From positions 501,001-565,000 of the forward strand of contig PYIU01000005.1 of the NCBI GenBank assembly GCA_003415625.1: 64,000 nt of DNA, written 5' to 3'. Source of the stretch: Aquanectria penicillioides (taxonomy: Eukaryota; Ascomycota; Sordariomycetes; Hypocreales; Nectriaceae). The notes beneath the pieces are model-generated. The model was not told where the DNA came from and made no database searches. It was given only the letters and a program-made list of their open reading frames with translations. The translations under genes and the position numbers were made by a program. This document shows, in pieces, positions 1-12,400 of the stretch (positions are counted from its first letter, which is position 1; each line of letters opens with the position of its first letter).

Positions 1-410
1 CCAGCACCATCTGCATTGACCTGATGAATCGTCACGGTGATCTTGCTACCAGATTGCACCTGAGTGACTTGGTTCGCAGCAAGGGCGTTCTCAGTGTTCT
101 CTCCGACGTCAATGTTTCCAGACAGCTCGGTTCTTCCGCATTCGTTCACGATATTGGCAGTGATCTCAGCATCGCGAATGATTGTGGCGTCCTGTTGGCA
201 GGGGTTGATGGTAGTGCAGTTTCGGGCGACAGCAGGATCCACTGGACTTCTTGTGAGCGAAAGTTTGTATCAATGGATGCGTGCCTCTTTACCTTGGAAT
301 CCTACACTGTTGGGCGACCCATCAATGCCTTGGGCGTTGATGATGACACCATGGGCATGGGCCAGAGCGGCCAAAGACAGTTGGGAAAGGAGAGTTCTGA
401 ATGAAGACAT
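1..410 (-). CDS. Egh16-like (DUF3129) secreted protein, 5' part only
   Basis: The gene starts at the ATG at 410 and runs off the left edge, so only about 120 N-terminal residues are visible. Exon 1 is 410-293; a GT...AG intron fills 292-242; exon 2 continues from 241. The protein opens with a hydrophobic signal peptide ending near AHAHGVIINAQG, then GSPNSVGFQ, a segment with paired Cys (NCTTINPC), and NECGRTELSGNIDVGEN. This order matches the Egh16/gEgh16 family, secreted cell-surface proteins first noted in appressoria of plant pathogens and common in saprotrophic moulds. The biochemical function is unknown and nothing here says this species is a pathogen. The family call is from recognised sequence pattern; the 3' end cannot be checked. 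Confidence 0.82.
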
Positions 411-2124
411 TTTGAAGGAGAAGACAAAAAAAATGTGCCTGCACTGTAATGTAAAAGAGGGATTTAAAGAAATGAAGTGAAAGAATGCCGGATCACCAGG
501 ACCTCCAGCGGTAGAAGAGATACGAGACTGTGAATGAAGCTGAAGTTAGTGATGGAGTTGAATGAGAAATGCAAGACGCTCAAGAGGCTTATATGGGCTT
601 CGCAGCCGCCATGACTACGGCATTACCAACATCATCTGCTACGAGGGCTGTCGCATCCTGGCGATCATGGAAGTCAGAACGTGTTTGGAAAAGTTGGATG
701 AATGACTCTTGCCGCAGTTCAGGGCACGGCGTATCGCTTGGCAGTGAGGTCTGACACTGCTGTTGGAAACAACAATGTCACGCCTCCTGAGTTAACCAAT
801 GCGGAAATAATTCGATGAATCTAAGCGAAATTCTTTTCCTTCCGAGTGCCGAAGGGTCGTGCTCAGCGCAGACGAACTTTTGGGCGGCAACAGTTCTGCG
901 ATCCAAGCGAACTGAGGCAACGGGAGCCCCGGGTTACTCGTGGGGCGGTATCCTGTGCCTCTTTCTCGTCAAGCATTCTGGTGTCGGAGACTTGATACAA
1001 GGGCCAAACCTCGAAATGCAAGATCTTGGTGGAGAATCTCGGAGCCGCGCACAGGGTCTTCGGCGCCTACCGAGGGCCAGGGTGTATCATGGCATTCCTC
1101 GATGGCCTTTTCGCCGAATACCACCCAGTAGATTCAATAGATTGATTTGCTATTAATAGGGCAATTAATTGGAGAACTTGTTGGTGAAATCGGGAGCCGA
1201 CATGTGCATTATTGACATCAATTGCTCAGTATACCTAGCATTCTTCCTAGTCTACTTGTACTAGCCCAACGGCTCGTCTATGCGCTCAATTCCATCTCGT
1301 TGTCGTTTGTTCGTTATCTTCCCGGCTCGACAAAGCAAACAAGACGATCGCTTGTAGATCTTTCTTAATGTCCGTCATGTCAATCACGCCGCCACTTGTT
1401 TTCTTTCCCGAGTTTATGACGAGGATGAGGCTTATTTCCGACCACTCACTGCTATTTCCTGTTCACTTAGTGTGTTTCGGACTTCGTTTCGGCTAGGGTG
1501 TCATTGATTGCGGCAGCCCCACCCTATTTCGAAAGAAATCATTCCACCTGGCTCCAAATCAGCACGTTCTGCAACACCTAGCGTCTTATCATCCCGAATC
1601 AGACCTGGCCATGTCAGGAAATGTTGCATCAATGGGTCCAAGTTTTGTTGAAGCAGTTTCACGGGCTTCGATTGAAAAGGATAAAACTCTCAGGCAACCC
1701 CTTGAGTTTGATCTGCGATTCTCGCCGAATATGAACAATGCCGCCGATGTGGTACCAGTATTGCAAACTCTATTCAGCCACTCATCCGTTTGTGCGGCTG
1801 GCTTCCAAACGTTGTTCATTCACGGTTCTGGGTTCTTATGGAAACGCAGCATGGGTTCAATAGAAAGGTGTAGGGTAGGCTCGCGATGAAGAAAATTAAC
1901 GCCTTCTTCGCCCGGGAATTGTTACTATTTTTCCACTTTCGAAGAGAATTACATTTGTAATTCAAAGTTTGAGTCTTGTCGAGATTAGAGGATTTTTCCA
2001 CACAATTTTCTTCGCCATTGAGTTTGTAGAGTAGTCATAAAATAAAGGTCTGAGACACAAGCGAGGTAGTTAGAACAGATTCTCGCTTGTTTCTGAGTCA
2101 ACCATTCATTTCACCCGGAGCATT
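411..2124. other. Intergenic, upstream of the Egh16-like gene
   Basis: No supported gene. Short ORFs occur on both strands (for example 815-1156 +) but none has a recognisable domain. The part next to 410 should hold the promoter of the secreted-protein gene; the part near 2124 the 3' region of the phosphatase-like gene. Confidence 0.5.
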
Positions 2125-3632
2125 TCAAACCTTGCTCAGCGTCAGATCAGTGCTACCACTCCTGATACTCGTGTGCTCCTTCTCGTTCTCATTCTCACCA
2201 ACCGCCTTTCTTCTCCTTCGCAGAACAAAGGCTGCTGCACCAACGATGGCCACCACTCCCAAAGCAACAACTGCACCAATGACACCAGCAACGGGATTCG
2301 ACATGCTGCCAGCTTTGCTATCCTTTGAACTCTCGCTGGAATTGTCAGTAGTCGTCGATTTCTCTTCATAGGCTGCACAGAAGTCTTCGGTAGCGGAACA
2401 TTGCTTGCACCAGTCGCCGACATCGACGATCGCTCGCTTCTTCACCTCGCTGACGAATTGCGGCCACGGGATCGAATCTTTCTTAGTTCCAAAAAGTGGG
2501 AAGTTGGTGAGTTCTCCAGAAGTGCCGTTCTTGAAGAGCCAGCGGACGTGCAGGTCATTGGCTGGGTCAGAGGGAAATGTTTTCGTGTCGTTGCCAAAAA
2601 GTTCAAACGTCATGGTGGATGCGTAATCGGGCAAACCAGAAAAGTTGGAGGAGACGCCGAGAAGATCTGCGACTCCGAAAAAGGCGAGGAAGGTACTATA
2701 GCTGCCTGCAAGAAGGTTGAACTTGAGCTGACCCTTTGTTGTTATAGTCTGGTTCAGCTTAGCAAGGACAACTCCAGACAAAGTACGAGCACCGATAGCA
2801 CGAGCGGGTTGCGACGAATTCCAGTTTAGGTTCGACTCGGCCGAATCAGCCAACGTGCGCAGCTGGAACAAATCCGCGTCCGAGACGTTGCGGGCGGGCG
2901 AGGTCGCGTTGTGAATGCGTGCAACATTCACCAGATCGAAAATGGAGAATGCATTGGCGTATGTCATGTTATCGGTCTTGAGGTTGTAGACTCCGTTGGA
3001 GAGAACATCGTAAAATTTGGCGTAGAAATCACGCGTGTCGGCAGCACGAGACTTGAATAGCTCGCTTTTTTCAAACTCCTTGGATGCTTTTTTGTAGGCG
3101 GGGCAAGAGTCATCGCCCTTGATCCAGATTGTGTCGGGAGAATTGTTGTTGATGGTATGAAGCACAACATATTGGTATCCATCCATTGGACTGGTGCTGT
3201 TGGTGCCATTGTTGAGAGTCTGGCTAGCGATTTCAGGTGCAATCTCGCCGAGTGGCGGGTAAAAGCCTTGGAGAAATGCCGTAGCTGTATTGACCAAAAT
3301 GCCCTGATCCGGGGCGCTGGCAAATATTTGCGACGAGACATAGTTATCTTCCGAGATTCCAAGGATCCGGTGAGGAGAATCAGACTCCAAATATCGACTG
3401 CGATAGCTGCCGCCGACCTGGAAATTTTGCTTTGCGCCGAGGTTGGTTAAGGACTGAGCTCCATACCACTTAGTCGTGCCTAGAATTCAAGTCAGGATCA
3501 GATGAGGGGAAGAAGAGCGAGCCAAGATGACATACGATCACCGTGACGGCTAATCACGACGGCTCCATGAATTGTCTCGGCAGCGGCACCGGCGACAAGA
3601 CTTCCGACAACCGCGAGAAGTCTGACAAACAT
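2125..3632 (-). CDS. Histidine phosphatase superfamily (clade 2) protein, membrane anchored
   Basis: Exons 3632-3536 and 3479-2125 are joined across a 56 bp GT...AG intron, giving 483 residues. The N-terminus is a signal peptide (FVRLLAVVGSLVAGAAA) followed at once by SRHGDR, the catalytic RHG motif of the histidine acid phosphatase/phytase superfamily. The middle has many N-glycosylation sequons, consistent with an extracellular domain. Near the C-terminus one hydrophobic helix (GVIGAVVALGVVAIVGAAAF) is followed by RRRRK, so the protein is predicted to be a type I membrane protein with the catalytic domain outside. The distal His-Asp dipeptide expected in active clade-2 enzymes is not evident; the comparable place reads LLAGSYSTFL. 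It may be a divergent or inactive member. Phytase or acid phosphatase activity should not be assumed. Confidence 0.83.
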
Positions 3633-4728
3633 GATAGACGATGCGCTGTTCACCAAAAACCCAATAATTATGTCTCAAACAAGAGTGTGGTTGTGTCAAA
3701 GTGTTGATGAAGCACAGGGTAGCAGGGTAGGAGTTGCAGGAGTGGAGAGAACCGCTACTTTTAAGTGTTTTGTTAAGGTTATTGCGTCGTCCGCTTGGGT
3801 CCCAACCTTCTGGTTGACAATGAGGGGTTTCTGAACTATCGCAATTGATTTGGGTCCAGACCAAGCCAGCTCGGCTTTCGGCACATTTTGTTTATCTCGC
3901 ATGCTGTAATCCATTCATCGCAGCGTTGCCAAGCCACTAGAGCAAGCACCACGCTAGAGTAGGAAGTCTGATCAGCGACTTTTTCACATAGGATGGGATT
4001 GAGGGCCGCAATGTCAGAGCGGACAGCACAAATGGGCTTCCTTGTTACCTTCCAAAGATGCTGAATCGAGTTAGCGATACACCGACTTCGAGATTACCAT
4101 GTTAGGTTGATGTTCATCACTGCTGACCAATAAATGAGCGACGGAGGTTTCTTGCAGGGGCAGCATTGCCCAATGGAATATCTCCGGTACCCCGCGGGAA
4201 TCGGAGAAATCCTGCTGATCGAGCGGAAATACCATACTCCGTGAAACTCACAAAGTTGATGTCATATGTTTGCTTTTCATCAGCATGATCCAGTTCTTCT
4301 ATTGGACACCCTGCCCGCTCCCGTGCTTTTGTGGGCCAATTTGGGACGCTTGATGATATACTGTGCCCCGTCGAAGCAGCCCGGCGCTGAGGATCGGTGT
4401 GCTTGGCACTCAGCAAGGCTTGACTACTGCGGAACGTCGGCACCAAGTATGTGTGATATACACTTCGTTATCCAATCACACCAGCCTTTGCAGGCATTTA
4501 TCACACCTCCTATACATTGACATAACTCCGGAAAACCGAATGTTCTCCGTGGCCGCACCATTGCTCTGCACTAGAAGTGCCACGAGGCACTCAATAGTGC
4601 TGGGACACCCAGAGCGAAACCTGAAGAAAGAACATCATTAATGTATTCCAGCATGATTCCCATCGCCTTCCTTTACTATCTCTTTTCTCCTTTTCTTTTT
4701 ACTTCTTTTTACTACCTCCATGGTATAC
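3633..4728. other. Intergenic
   Basis: Upstream region of the phosphatase-like gene (left) and 3' flank of the Pth11-like gene (right). Only short ORFs without recognisable domains are present. A pyrimidine-rich tract lies at about 4675-4730. Confidence 0.5.
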
Positions 4729-6073
4729 CTAGTCTTCCGAGGTCGATCGGTGGAACTTCCTCTGGACCCGGATGGCATGCAAGGGGATATCGTCTCCGCT
4801 TTCCTCATCCCTCTCTGAAGTTGATTTGAAGCTCTTGACCGTGTATTGGTACCCATTTATATCGGGTCGGAGCTTTGCGTCTGTATTGGTTTTTCCCAGT
4901 CCATCGGAGTCCGTTTCGTCAGGGAGTCTGTAGAACGAATCCCCTCGCGCATTCGCTTCCGAAGTAGTTGTCTGTCTTGCGTCGGCAATATCTCGTGTAG
5001 AATGTGTTTTGCTGAAATTGGATCGATCTCCCTTGGATCCAAATACTGGAACTGATGATCCTCCCACACTACCTGCCAATCGTCCGAGTCCAGTAAAGCG
5101 CAGGACAAGCTTCATCACCGGAAGCATAGTGGGCAGGCAGGCCGAGATAATTCCAGCAGCCATCTCAATTTCTGTCCACCCCACGGTTGGGGCTAGAGTG
5201 TAGCTCGGATCGGTATTGGCATAGGTAAAGAGGACGCTGGTGCGGTATGCGGAGGCAAAAACGACACTGGCGAGGCCATTAGCTCGACTGTCTGGGATTG
5301 GAAAAAATTGATGGACGCGCGAGGGTTAGAACTCACAAGAATCCAAGGCCGAATGCAAATGAGAGACCAATTTTCTCGGGCTTAGTCAACTGCAATTTCC
5401 AGATCGGCGGCAGAGGCAGCAGCAAGATGAAGACATCAGTGAAGATGGTTGATGCTGCATTGGCGATCCAAGTTCCCACTTGGTTGATGCATCTTCCTGG
5501 TAAATCAGAGTACCATAGCTTCTGGACGGGAATGCAAATGAAAATGAAGAGAAATGTGATGCAAATAACCCAGGCCATGACGAAAGTCCCCACAATCCAA
5601 GCCATCTTCTTGAAATATGGTACATGGAAGATGCGATAGTACATTAGTAGGAGACTTATCTTTGTCCAGCCAAGGTTCCAAGCATAGAGAACCTCGGCCA
5701 CCACTAGCCACTTTGCCATCATGACAATCTTGCTAGTGTCGACTTTGTCGGCGTGGAGGCCCATGCCGCAAGCGTACATGGCAAAAATAAAGCCAACGAC
5801 CACGAGGTTCCAGCCCTTTAGAGGAGATACACAATTAGCATTGTAAAAGTAGGCTGATATAACTGATCTGAATCGACTTACCATTGAAAAAATAATCATC
5901 CAGTCATCCCACCATAGTTTCTGGCCCTTCAGATGTCGACTAAGAATTCTCAAACCCACAGATGCCAGTGCTAAAATTGTCATGGAGATCACGACTCGCA
6001 TAACCCAAGGTTGAATATTATCCGAGTCGTAGCCCGGGAGGCCCGGAAGCACTGACTCTGAAGACGAAGTCAT
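4729..6073 (-). CDS. Pth11-like integral membrane protein (fungal rhodopsin-type domain)
   Basis: Three exons, 6073-5882, 5815-5337 and 5287-4729, give 409 residues; introns are 66 and 49 bp. The last acceptor is set at 5288 because the AG four bases earlier would give an in-frame stop. Seven hydrophobic segments are visible, beginning at VVISMTILALASVGLRI. Signatures of the fungal rhodopsin-domain family are seen: KLWWDDWMIIFSM near residue 55, GLHADKV in the second loop, WNLGWTKISLLLMYYRIF, and a Cys-containing loop WYSDLPGRCIN. The cytoplasmic tail of about 130 residues is hydrophilic. Relatives include the Pth11 receptor of rice blast and many uncharacterised plasma-membrane proteins. There is no CFEM domain, so this is the non-CFEM type. 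Ligand and signalling role are unknown. Confidence 0.85.
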
Positions 6074-7156
6074 TGTGCTGCAACTTCTGGAGGAGCAATG
6101 ATAGAACGAGGTCGAGAGTCCGACAAGACTCTATATTTACTCCATAACCGATATGCAGGATTAACTCTCGCCAGGAGAAAAAAAAAGAAACTTTCAGACG
6201 GTGCCGATCGTGCAACGCTGCTGCGCATGCGTGTCCGTGCCCAACGTCCGCATACATATTCTGCCAAACTTGTCGATCCAAGTTTTCCCTAGACAGGATG
6301 GGAACTAATGCCGCGCTGCCAAGAAAGGGGTCAAACCCTGTCTCGGCGAACTAAACCGAAGTGTTGCGACGCAGTCCAAAGAATCGGGTCCCTGGTCCTG
6401 GTAAAGCTCCAGAAATGCCGCGAACCCAACGCCGTGGCCACTGCTCCGCGCTCGCCGACCCGCTTTGAATCGGGCTTCACCAGACGAAGAGACCCAGTGC
6501 GCGTGCGTGTGGGAGGGAAAAGGCCTCTCCACTGCCTCACGCAACGGACCGACATCGTCAAACCTGGAGAATTCAATAGCCCTCAAGTATCACCAGGAGA
6601 GAAAGGATTGCTCCCCTTCACGCCTAAAATAAGCCCGGACGGTACGGTCCGTGACGCCGTCTCTCCTCGAAGTGGAGGCCGAAGTGGTCTTCCGGTTTCT
6701 AGTACGTCAACAATTGCCCCATTTTAAGACTGCCGAGGCACCGTCCCAAACCGCCCCAACGTCGCCTCGGTCTAAGCGGGCCCGTCATGGATTAGTTCGT
6801 CGCTAAGGTTCGTCGCCACTCGGTGCAATGTCCTATTGAGGCTTGGATTTTCGGGTTCATCTTTCTATCATCCACCGTCGCCTCAACCAGCTCCACCTGG
6901 CAAAACATCTTGGCAAATGTCAGGGGCGGACATATCACGGACAATGGCTCCATTGCCGCGGATGCGTCGTGTTATACACTAGACATAGCTTACATAGGCA
7001 GCTCGGCCTGTCGCTGGAGTTACGGCAGCCTTCTCCCTTTGCCATTTATCCTCGCCGGCCGTAGCTCACGTCTCGATTCTTCATAATTACTCGTCATCTG
7101 CTTGCGAAGATCTTCGTTTGTGCCACGGGTCTCTGAACACTCTACGCGAACTCAAA
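6074..7156. other. Intergenic, divergent promoter region of the Pth11-like and hydrolase genes
   Basis: Both flanking genes point away from this interval, so it should hold both promoters. At 6636-6651 there is an inverted repeat CGGAC-N6-GTCCG, a shape that Zn2Cys6 regulators often bind; binding is a guess. The 6305-6730 stretch is open in several frames on both strands but shows no recognisable protein. Confidence 0.5.
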
Positions 7157-8199
7157 ATGGCTGCTACCACGACTATCAAAGTTCCCCACCTGGGTGGCAT
7201 CACTGCCGGATACCGACTCTCCGACGGTGGCATCGACCCCAGCAAGCCCACCATTGTGCTCATCAATTCCATGTGCACAACTTCTTCCCTTTTCGATGCC
7301 CAATTCTCCAGCAAGAGCTTCACCAATGCCGTCAACCTGCTTGCCGTTGAGCCGCTCGGCCATGGCTCTACCAGCTGCCCCTCGGAGCATTTCACCTACT
7401 GGGACTCTGCTCTCATGGCTCTGCAGGTGATGGAAGCCCTCGGCGTTCAAAAGGCCTTTGCCATGGGAACCAGCCAAGGAGGTTGGGTTGTTGTCCGTAT
7501 GGCGCTCTTGGCGCCTGAAAAGGTACGTCTCGCACCACCTGAGTACCCCAGTTTGTGGTCACTCCACGCCATGCATGCAAATTAGGTGAAACTGGCTAAC
7601 CCTGATAAACTCCAGATCCTTGGCCTGCTGCCGCTCGGCACCTCGATGGACTCCGAGTCTGCCGAGTCCCGTGAGAAGGGTTGCTGGGACCCAAAGACCC
7701 AGCTGGGACCATTCTATGACTCCTGGGCCAGCCCCGAACCTACGCCTGACTTTGTCGTGCAGGAGGTTTGGAGGGGCTTGGTTGCCTCTGTCGGCTTCGG
7801 CAGCGTCACTACTCCCGAGTTACTCGCCTTTTGGGATGAAACCCTCAAGGATGTGTATAAAGGTGATGAGGGACGAAAGAAAGTTCGCATGTCGCTCGCT
7901 TGTCTCATGGAACGCGACGGCTTGTTGTTCCGAGTGAGGGATATCAAGTGCCCTGTCTATTGGCTCCAGGTGAGTGTCTTGTGAATGCAACATTGTGAAC
8001 AACCACTAATTTTTGCAACTTAAAGGGCACCGAAGATCCCGTGTACGGACAAGTTGTGCCAGCCGAGCATATTAAGCTGTTTACTTCAGCTCCTGAGGCT
8101 ACACTTACTTTTGTTGAGGGAGGTGGTCATTATCTCAGTGCCACCAACCCGAAGGAGATTGAAGAGGCCGCTCTTAACATGGTGAAGAAGTACGCATAA
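7157..8199 (+). CDS. Alpha/beta hydrolase fold protein
   Basis: Exons 7157-7522, 7616-7969 and 8026-8199 join in phase to give 297 residues; introns are 93 and 56 bp. The ATG at 7157 follows CAAA. The fold is recognised from the oxyanion/strand region PTIVLINSMC, the nucleophile elbow GTSQGG (Ser near residue 110), an acidic residue in the loop GTEDPVYGQ, and the catalytic His in EGGGHYLSA. Length and motif spacing fit small cytosolic esterase, lactonase or enol-lactonase-like hydrolases. There is no signal peptide. The neighbour about 1 kb downstream is a CYP53-type P450 on the other strand, so a shared role in aromatic catabolism is possible but unsupported by the sequence. Substrate unknown. 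Confidence 0.87.
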
Positions 8200-9196
8200 G
8201 TATCGAGCGCATGTTTGTGGATGTAGATGTTACAAATTGGTTATAGCAAGCATGGTATTTGAAACAAATAGAAACTATATATAGTGGCCCGAAGGGCATG
8301 CTTCCGGAGTGCATGACATGAGCTCAATAAAGATCCAGACGAAGCGAGAATCTCATTCGGCTACAATGACCAGAGTAGATTAGCGGCCCCCGACATAAAA
8401 AGAAGCCTGTACATGAATTGCATTTGAGAAAATTACTCAAACGGCTGTAGATTGGGTCGGTGACTGTTGTCATGCAATGTGCTAGTCAAAATCGAGGCTG
8501 TATCTTGTCCGAGACATTCAATCATTGGCCACATTTTAGTCATTGGTGCCCCAGGTTACGGGGAATAATTAGACGAACATCTTGATAAATTTTTTTAGAA
8601 TAAGGATAAAATAATAATGCCGTAATAGTAAAAAGTCTGGAATATAAGTGTACTAGGTAATGCCTGTTAGTGGGGCATCGGGCCAATTGAGGGATATCCT
8701 CTCCAAATAGACTAGGTTTGTTGACTCAATGGAGAGCACGAACACTACAAGGCGTTCCTACGTGGGAAAAAAAAAAGAACAATGGGATTGATGCCTCGTG
8801 ATGTCAGGAAAGTAAAAAGTTCCATCATCTTTCAGATAAAGCTTTGGAATTGGATCAGCCTCATGCACTTGAGTTGGGACAAACGAGGTTACTCAGCTGC
8901 TGCATGCAGATTTGTATTTTCGTGTGGAGTGGACTATTCAAAACAACCCAGTGGCCCCTTTGCAAATAATCCAGGTTCTTAAAGGTAGTACGCTACACTA
9001 CGTTCCTGGCAACCTGCAGCTGATGTCTTCCTGATTGAGTTCAGAAGTATGATGAATTGCAGAGGTTTCAAACGAGGCATTTTCTCCCGCTATGTATAGA
9101 ATGCGATTGTGGCATAATTTCACCTATATTCCCGTATTTGCCGCCCTTGACCTCAGCCGGATCATTTAAACTTAATCACTTGATCCTGGCCTAGCT
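8200..9196. other. Intergenic between convergent genes
   Basis: About 1 kb, AT-rich in places (8580-8650), between the 3' ends of the hydrolase and the P450. Nothing recognisable. Confidence 0.5.
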
Positions 9197-10779
9197 TTAC
9201 CTCCTCCAGATGGCAATGTCAAGGCCCAAAGGCTTTCTCAAAAATCCTTCTCGGGTTTCCATGACTTCTTGTCGTAGTTTGGCGGAATACCTTCGCGCCC
9301 AAGTTGCGGCAATGAGCTTCATCTCCATCTCTGCCACATTTCTGCCCACGCATGCCCTTGGTCCATGACTAAAGGGAATAAATGCGTTCTTCTGTCGTGT
9401 TGTAACATCATCCCATCGCTCTGGTCTGAATTCGTCCGCATCTGGACCCCAAATTTCTTTTGAATGATGGATTGAGTATGTAGGCACGCTCAATACACTG
9501 CCTGGTGGGTAGTAATGACCGTGAAGCGTCACTCCGGGGTTACCGTCTGGTACTTGGCGAGGAAGACCAATACCAGAGGTCGAGTGAAATCGGAGAGTCT
9601 CATTGATGACAGAGCCGAGGTAGGGCAGATCTCGAACCATCTCGAAACTCGGAACCGCAACATCGTTGGGGATTGCATCATCTAGTTCTGCCTGCAGCTT
9701 TTCGAGAACACCGGGAGTGCGGGTTACATGATAAAGCAAAGCGCAAGATGAGTTTGAGGTAGTATCACTGCCCGCAATAAGCTGCGTAAGCGCCTCAGCA
9801 GTCAGCTCTTCTCTTCCCAAGGGTTCACCCTTTTCATCCCTGCCCTCCATGAGACGAGCCAACAGATCCATTCTCTCTTTGGGGGGTGGGTTGTCCAGTC
9901 TGGCTTTGACCCGTGCAATGGCAATGCCGGCAAGATTCTGAACAGAATTGAGGCCATTGCGGAAGAAGGGGTCCGGTATCCATTTCGCGTAAGGTTTCAG
10001 CTGCGGGAAGCAGCCGAGGGTGGCGCTGACCTCTCCCCTTCGGTTAAGAATCTCAATCGCAGACGCGTAAATTGGCGGGCTGTCGGGTGTCGCTCTCACT
10101 TCTGCAATATCAACACCGTTGCGAAGCATATCAAAAGGAGCGCCGAATGCTAGGTCACCGATGATGTCAAATGCGAGGTAATTAAACCAGGGAAGACAGT
10201 CGAGGTGGGCTTCTTTTCGCCCGCTGTTGGATTGCCCATTGGCGATGAGGTTGTCAATTTGCTTGATGAACAGTTCTAGATTGGCATAGACGTAAGGCTC
10301 AAACTGGTTGATGGACTTCGTGGAGAAGGTGTGAGAGATCATTTTACGCTTCCGGGTGTGCTCGACACGATCCCTCGTATTGAAAAGGCCACGACGAATG
10401 GAAACAAAGGCATCGTAAAATTCACTTTGGATGGTTAGATCTGCGATAGAAAGTAGCTTAATGTTACTCACGACTTCAAAAATCCATTACCATGACCGTA
10501 GACGATTGGAATGGCCTCGTCGTCGGCGATGCTGACATGGTTCGGAGCGATGCGAATCACGGGACCCAGTTCTTGGTGCAATTTGTGCATTACCTCATAG
10601 CGCTTACCGCGCCGACACACATAAAGGAGCCATAGGTTGGAGAATTGAGCCGGGAATGGCGCGGGGAGACCCCTCAGATGGCCGTAGGTGACAAAGTACT
10701 CGTACAGGTAAGAAGCAAGGAGAAGTGTGATGCCAAGCGGGATAGCCGCCCACGAGAAGAGGAGATCAACGACCGCCAT
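9197..10779 (-). CDS. Cytochrome P450, CYP53 (benzoate 4-monooxygenase) type
   Basis: Two exons, 10779-10472 and 10424-9197, with a 47 bp intron, encode 511 residues. An N-terminal hydrophobic anchor (residues about 5-30) is followed by a Pro-rich hinge (GLPAPFPAQF). The I-helix motif is AGSDTTS, the K-helix ExxR is ETLR, and the heme-binding loop is FSHGPRACVG with the Cys thiolate ligand. The stretch around YLGSVINETLRFHSTSGIG and the HHSKEIWGPDADEFRPERW region closely resemble benzoate 4-monooxygenases (bphA/CYP53), which para-hydroxylate benzoate to 4-hydroxybenzoate in the ER membrane using cytochrome P450 reductase. The CYP53 assignment is from memory of the family; 4-hydroxybenzoate 3-hydroxylase and other beta-ketoadipate genes are not in the window. 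Such genes are normally benzoate-inducible. Confidence 0.88.
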
Positions 10780-11673
10780 GTTGAGATCTCACGGCCAGGG
10801 CGAGGCAATGAGATTTGGAGGATCCTCAGCTGAAGATGACGAGAATATCTTCAGTTGAGAGAGGCAAAGAAGGAAGGGAATGCGGAGGTGGCTTTTCAAA
10901 GTTGAGTCCGAACTCTTCCAGTGCGTGGGGCGATCCACGCGGCCTGTCAGGAGCCGGAGAAAACGGATTTACACTCTCTGTCATTGGGCGGGGGAAATCC
11001 TTATACCGAAAAACGTGGATTTCGTCAATTGACTAGTAGCACCATTGGCCGAGATGAGGACCCCATAGCGCTTCCCTCTCTCCATGCAGAGCAGGAGGAC
11101 AGTTGATGGGCCAGCCGGGAAGTCAATTTTTCGTTTATCCGGAAATGCAGCTAAGCCGATGGTGAGCCGATAGCCAAAGAGAAGCCCCGCCTATCGGTGG
11201 GTAACATGGACCTCGCTCTCGAGAAGCACTCTCGAATGGCCCAATTCCATGGCTGCAATCGTGATCTTGATCTCGAGCATCGCAGAATCGATACAGCAGA
11301 AGCCTGGCGGCGTCGATGAACGAATCAGACTTCGTGGTTCGGTACCCCAGAGATCGGAAGCGTGCCGTGCTTTGTGGGGAGCTGTGGGGGAATTGTCTTC
11401 GGTATTTAGAATCGGCAATGAATCAATTGGCCAGCGTCCAGTCACGGGACGGTTCAGGTTCACTTACCAATTCAAGCGTAAGGCTGCTCGGGATGTGCTT
11501 ATGTTATCCGTATTTATTAGCCTAATATCAGCACCTTTCATCCTTCATACTGATTTATTTCACAATCACTATGTTCCCCTTCATCTGCGAAGGTTGATGA
11601 TTGAGACCTCAAGTTTGTCTCCCTTGGCTGGGTCACTCATCGTCGATAATACAGTGTATTCAATGCATCGGTC

Positions 11674-11700
11674 GCGCTGTAATAGCCGCCATTACAGCGC
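11674..11700. repeat. Perfect 10 bp hairpin
   Basis: GCGCTGTAAT and its exact reverse complement ATTACAGCGC are separated by seven bases. It lies just before an AT-rich tract and marks the left side of the unusual 11.7-12.4 kb segment. It could be a transposon terminal structure or a cruciform-forming relic. Confidence 0.7.
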
Positions 11701-12400
11701 AAAAACATCGGGCGTTCAACCCACTAATAATGTAAATAAATTACATAAAATAAATAAATAAACTCATAAGTATTAATTTAATAATAATACTCTGCAGGTC
11801 TTGCGACAGGCAGTGCTTCTATACTATTTTCGATAGAGGAAAAACCGTACATACAAGATGTTGGATGAAAACCCCTATATCCCTTGCTTGCTAGCCCCTC
11901 ATTTATCTCTATGGATCAGAATTGGTTGGACACCAGTTGTGCCTCTTACAGTTCAGTACATATTGACCACCTTCTTCTCCTGCTTCCGCTTGTGACAACT
12001 ATGCTACCGATTGGCCCTATAGGAACAGCATGTTATCGTACCCAGGATTCACAGCTGGGGAAACTGCCGAGGATCTCGCGCTCCGGTCGCGGCCCAGGTT
12101 TATTCAAGAGCCGCGGGGCTAGGCTCTTACAGGCCCCGCCCAAACCTGTAGCCTCACTGTCGCAGGTCGGGCTCGCCGGGATAACGCTCCGGATGCGGCC
12201 GAGTTTTTCGCTACCAGCCGTGGGCTAGGCTGCTTTTAAGTTCCCCTTGCCCTGCCCGGGTGGACCAATCCCAAGCAGGTAAAAAGAGGTGCCCCAGCGG
12301 GAGTAAGTATTAATATAAAGCATAAGTTTTATTATAAAATATTTATTTATTTATTTGCTTTTTTAGCTGCATTTTTAGCTCATAAAAATGTTGCGCAACA
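11701..12400. repeat. Possible non-coding repeat relic: GC-rich core in AT-rich flanks
   Basis: An AT-rich tract at about 11720-11790 (runs of AAAT) and another at about 12305-12365 (runs of ATTT) flank a GC-rich core. Inside the core the 10-mer GGGCTAGGCT occurs at 12116-12125 and again at 12222-12231. A perfect 12 bp palindrome, TGTTGCGCAACA, sits at 12389-12400. No transposase ORF is present. The layout suggests a degraded non-autonomous element, but clean terminal repeats and a target-site duplication were not found. Confidence 0.3.
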
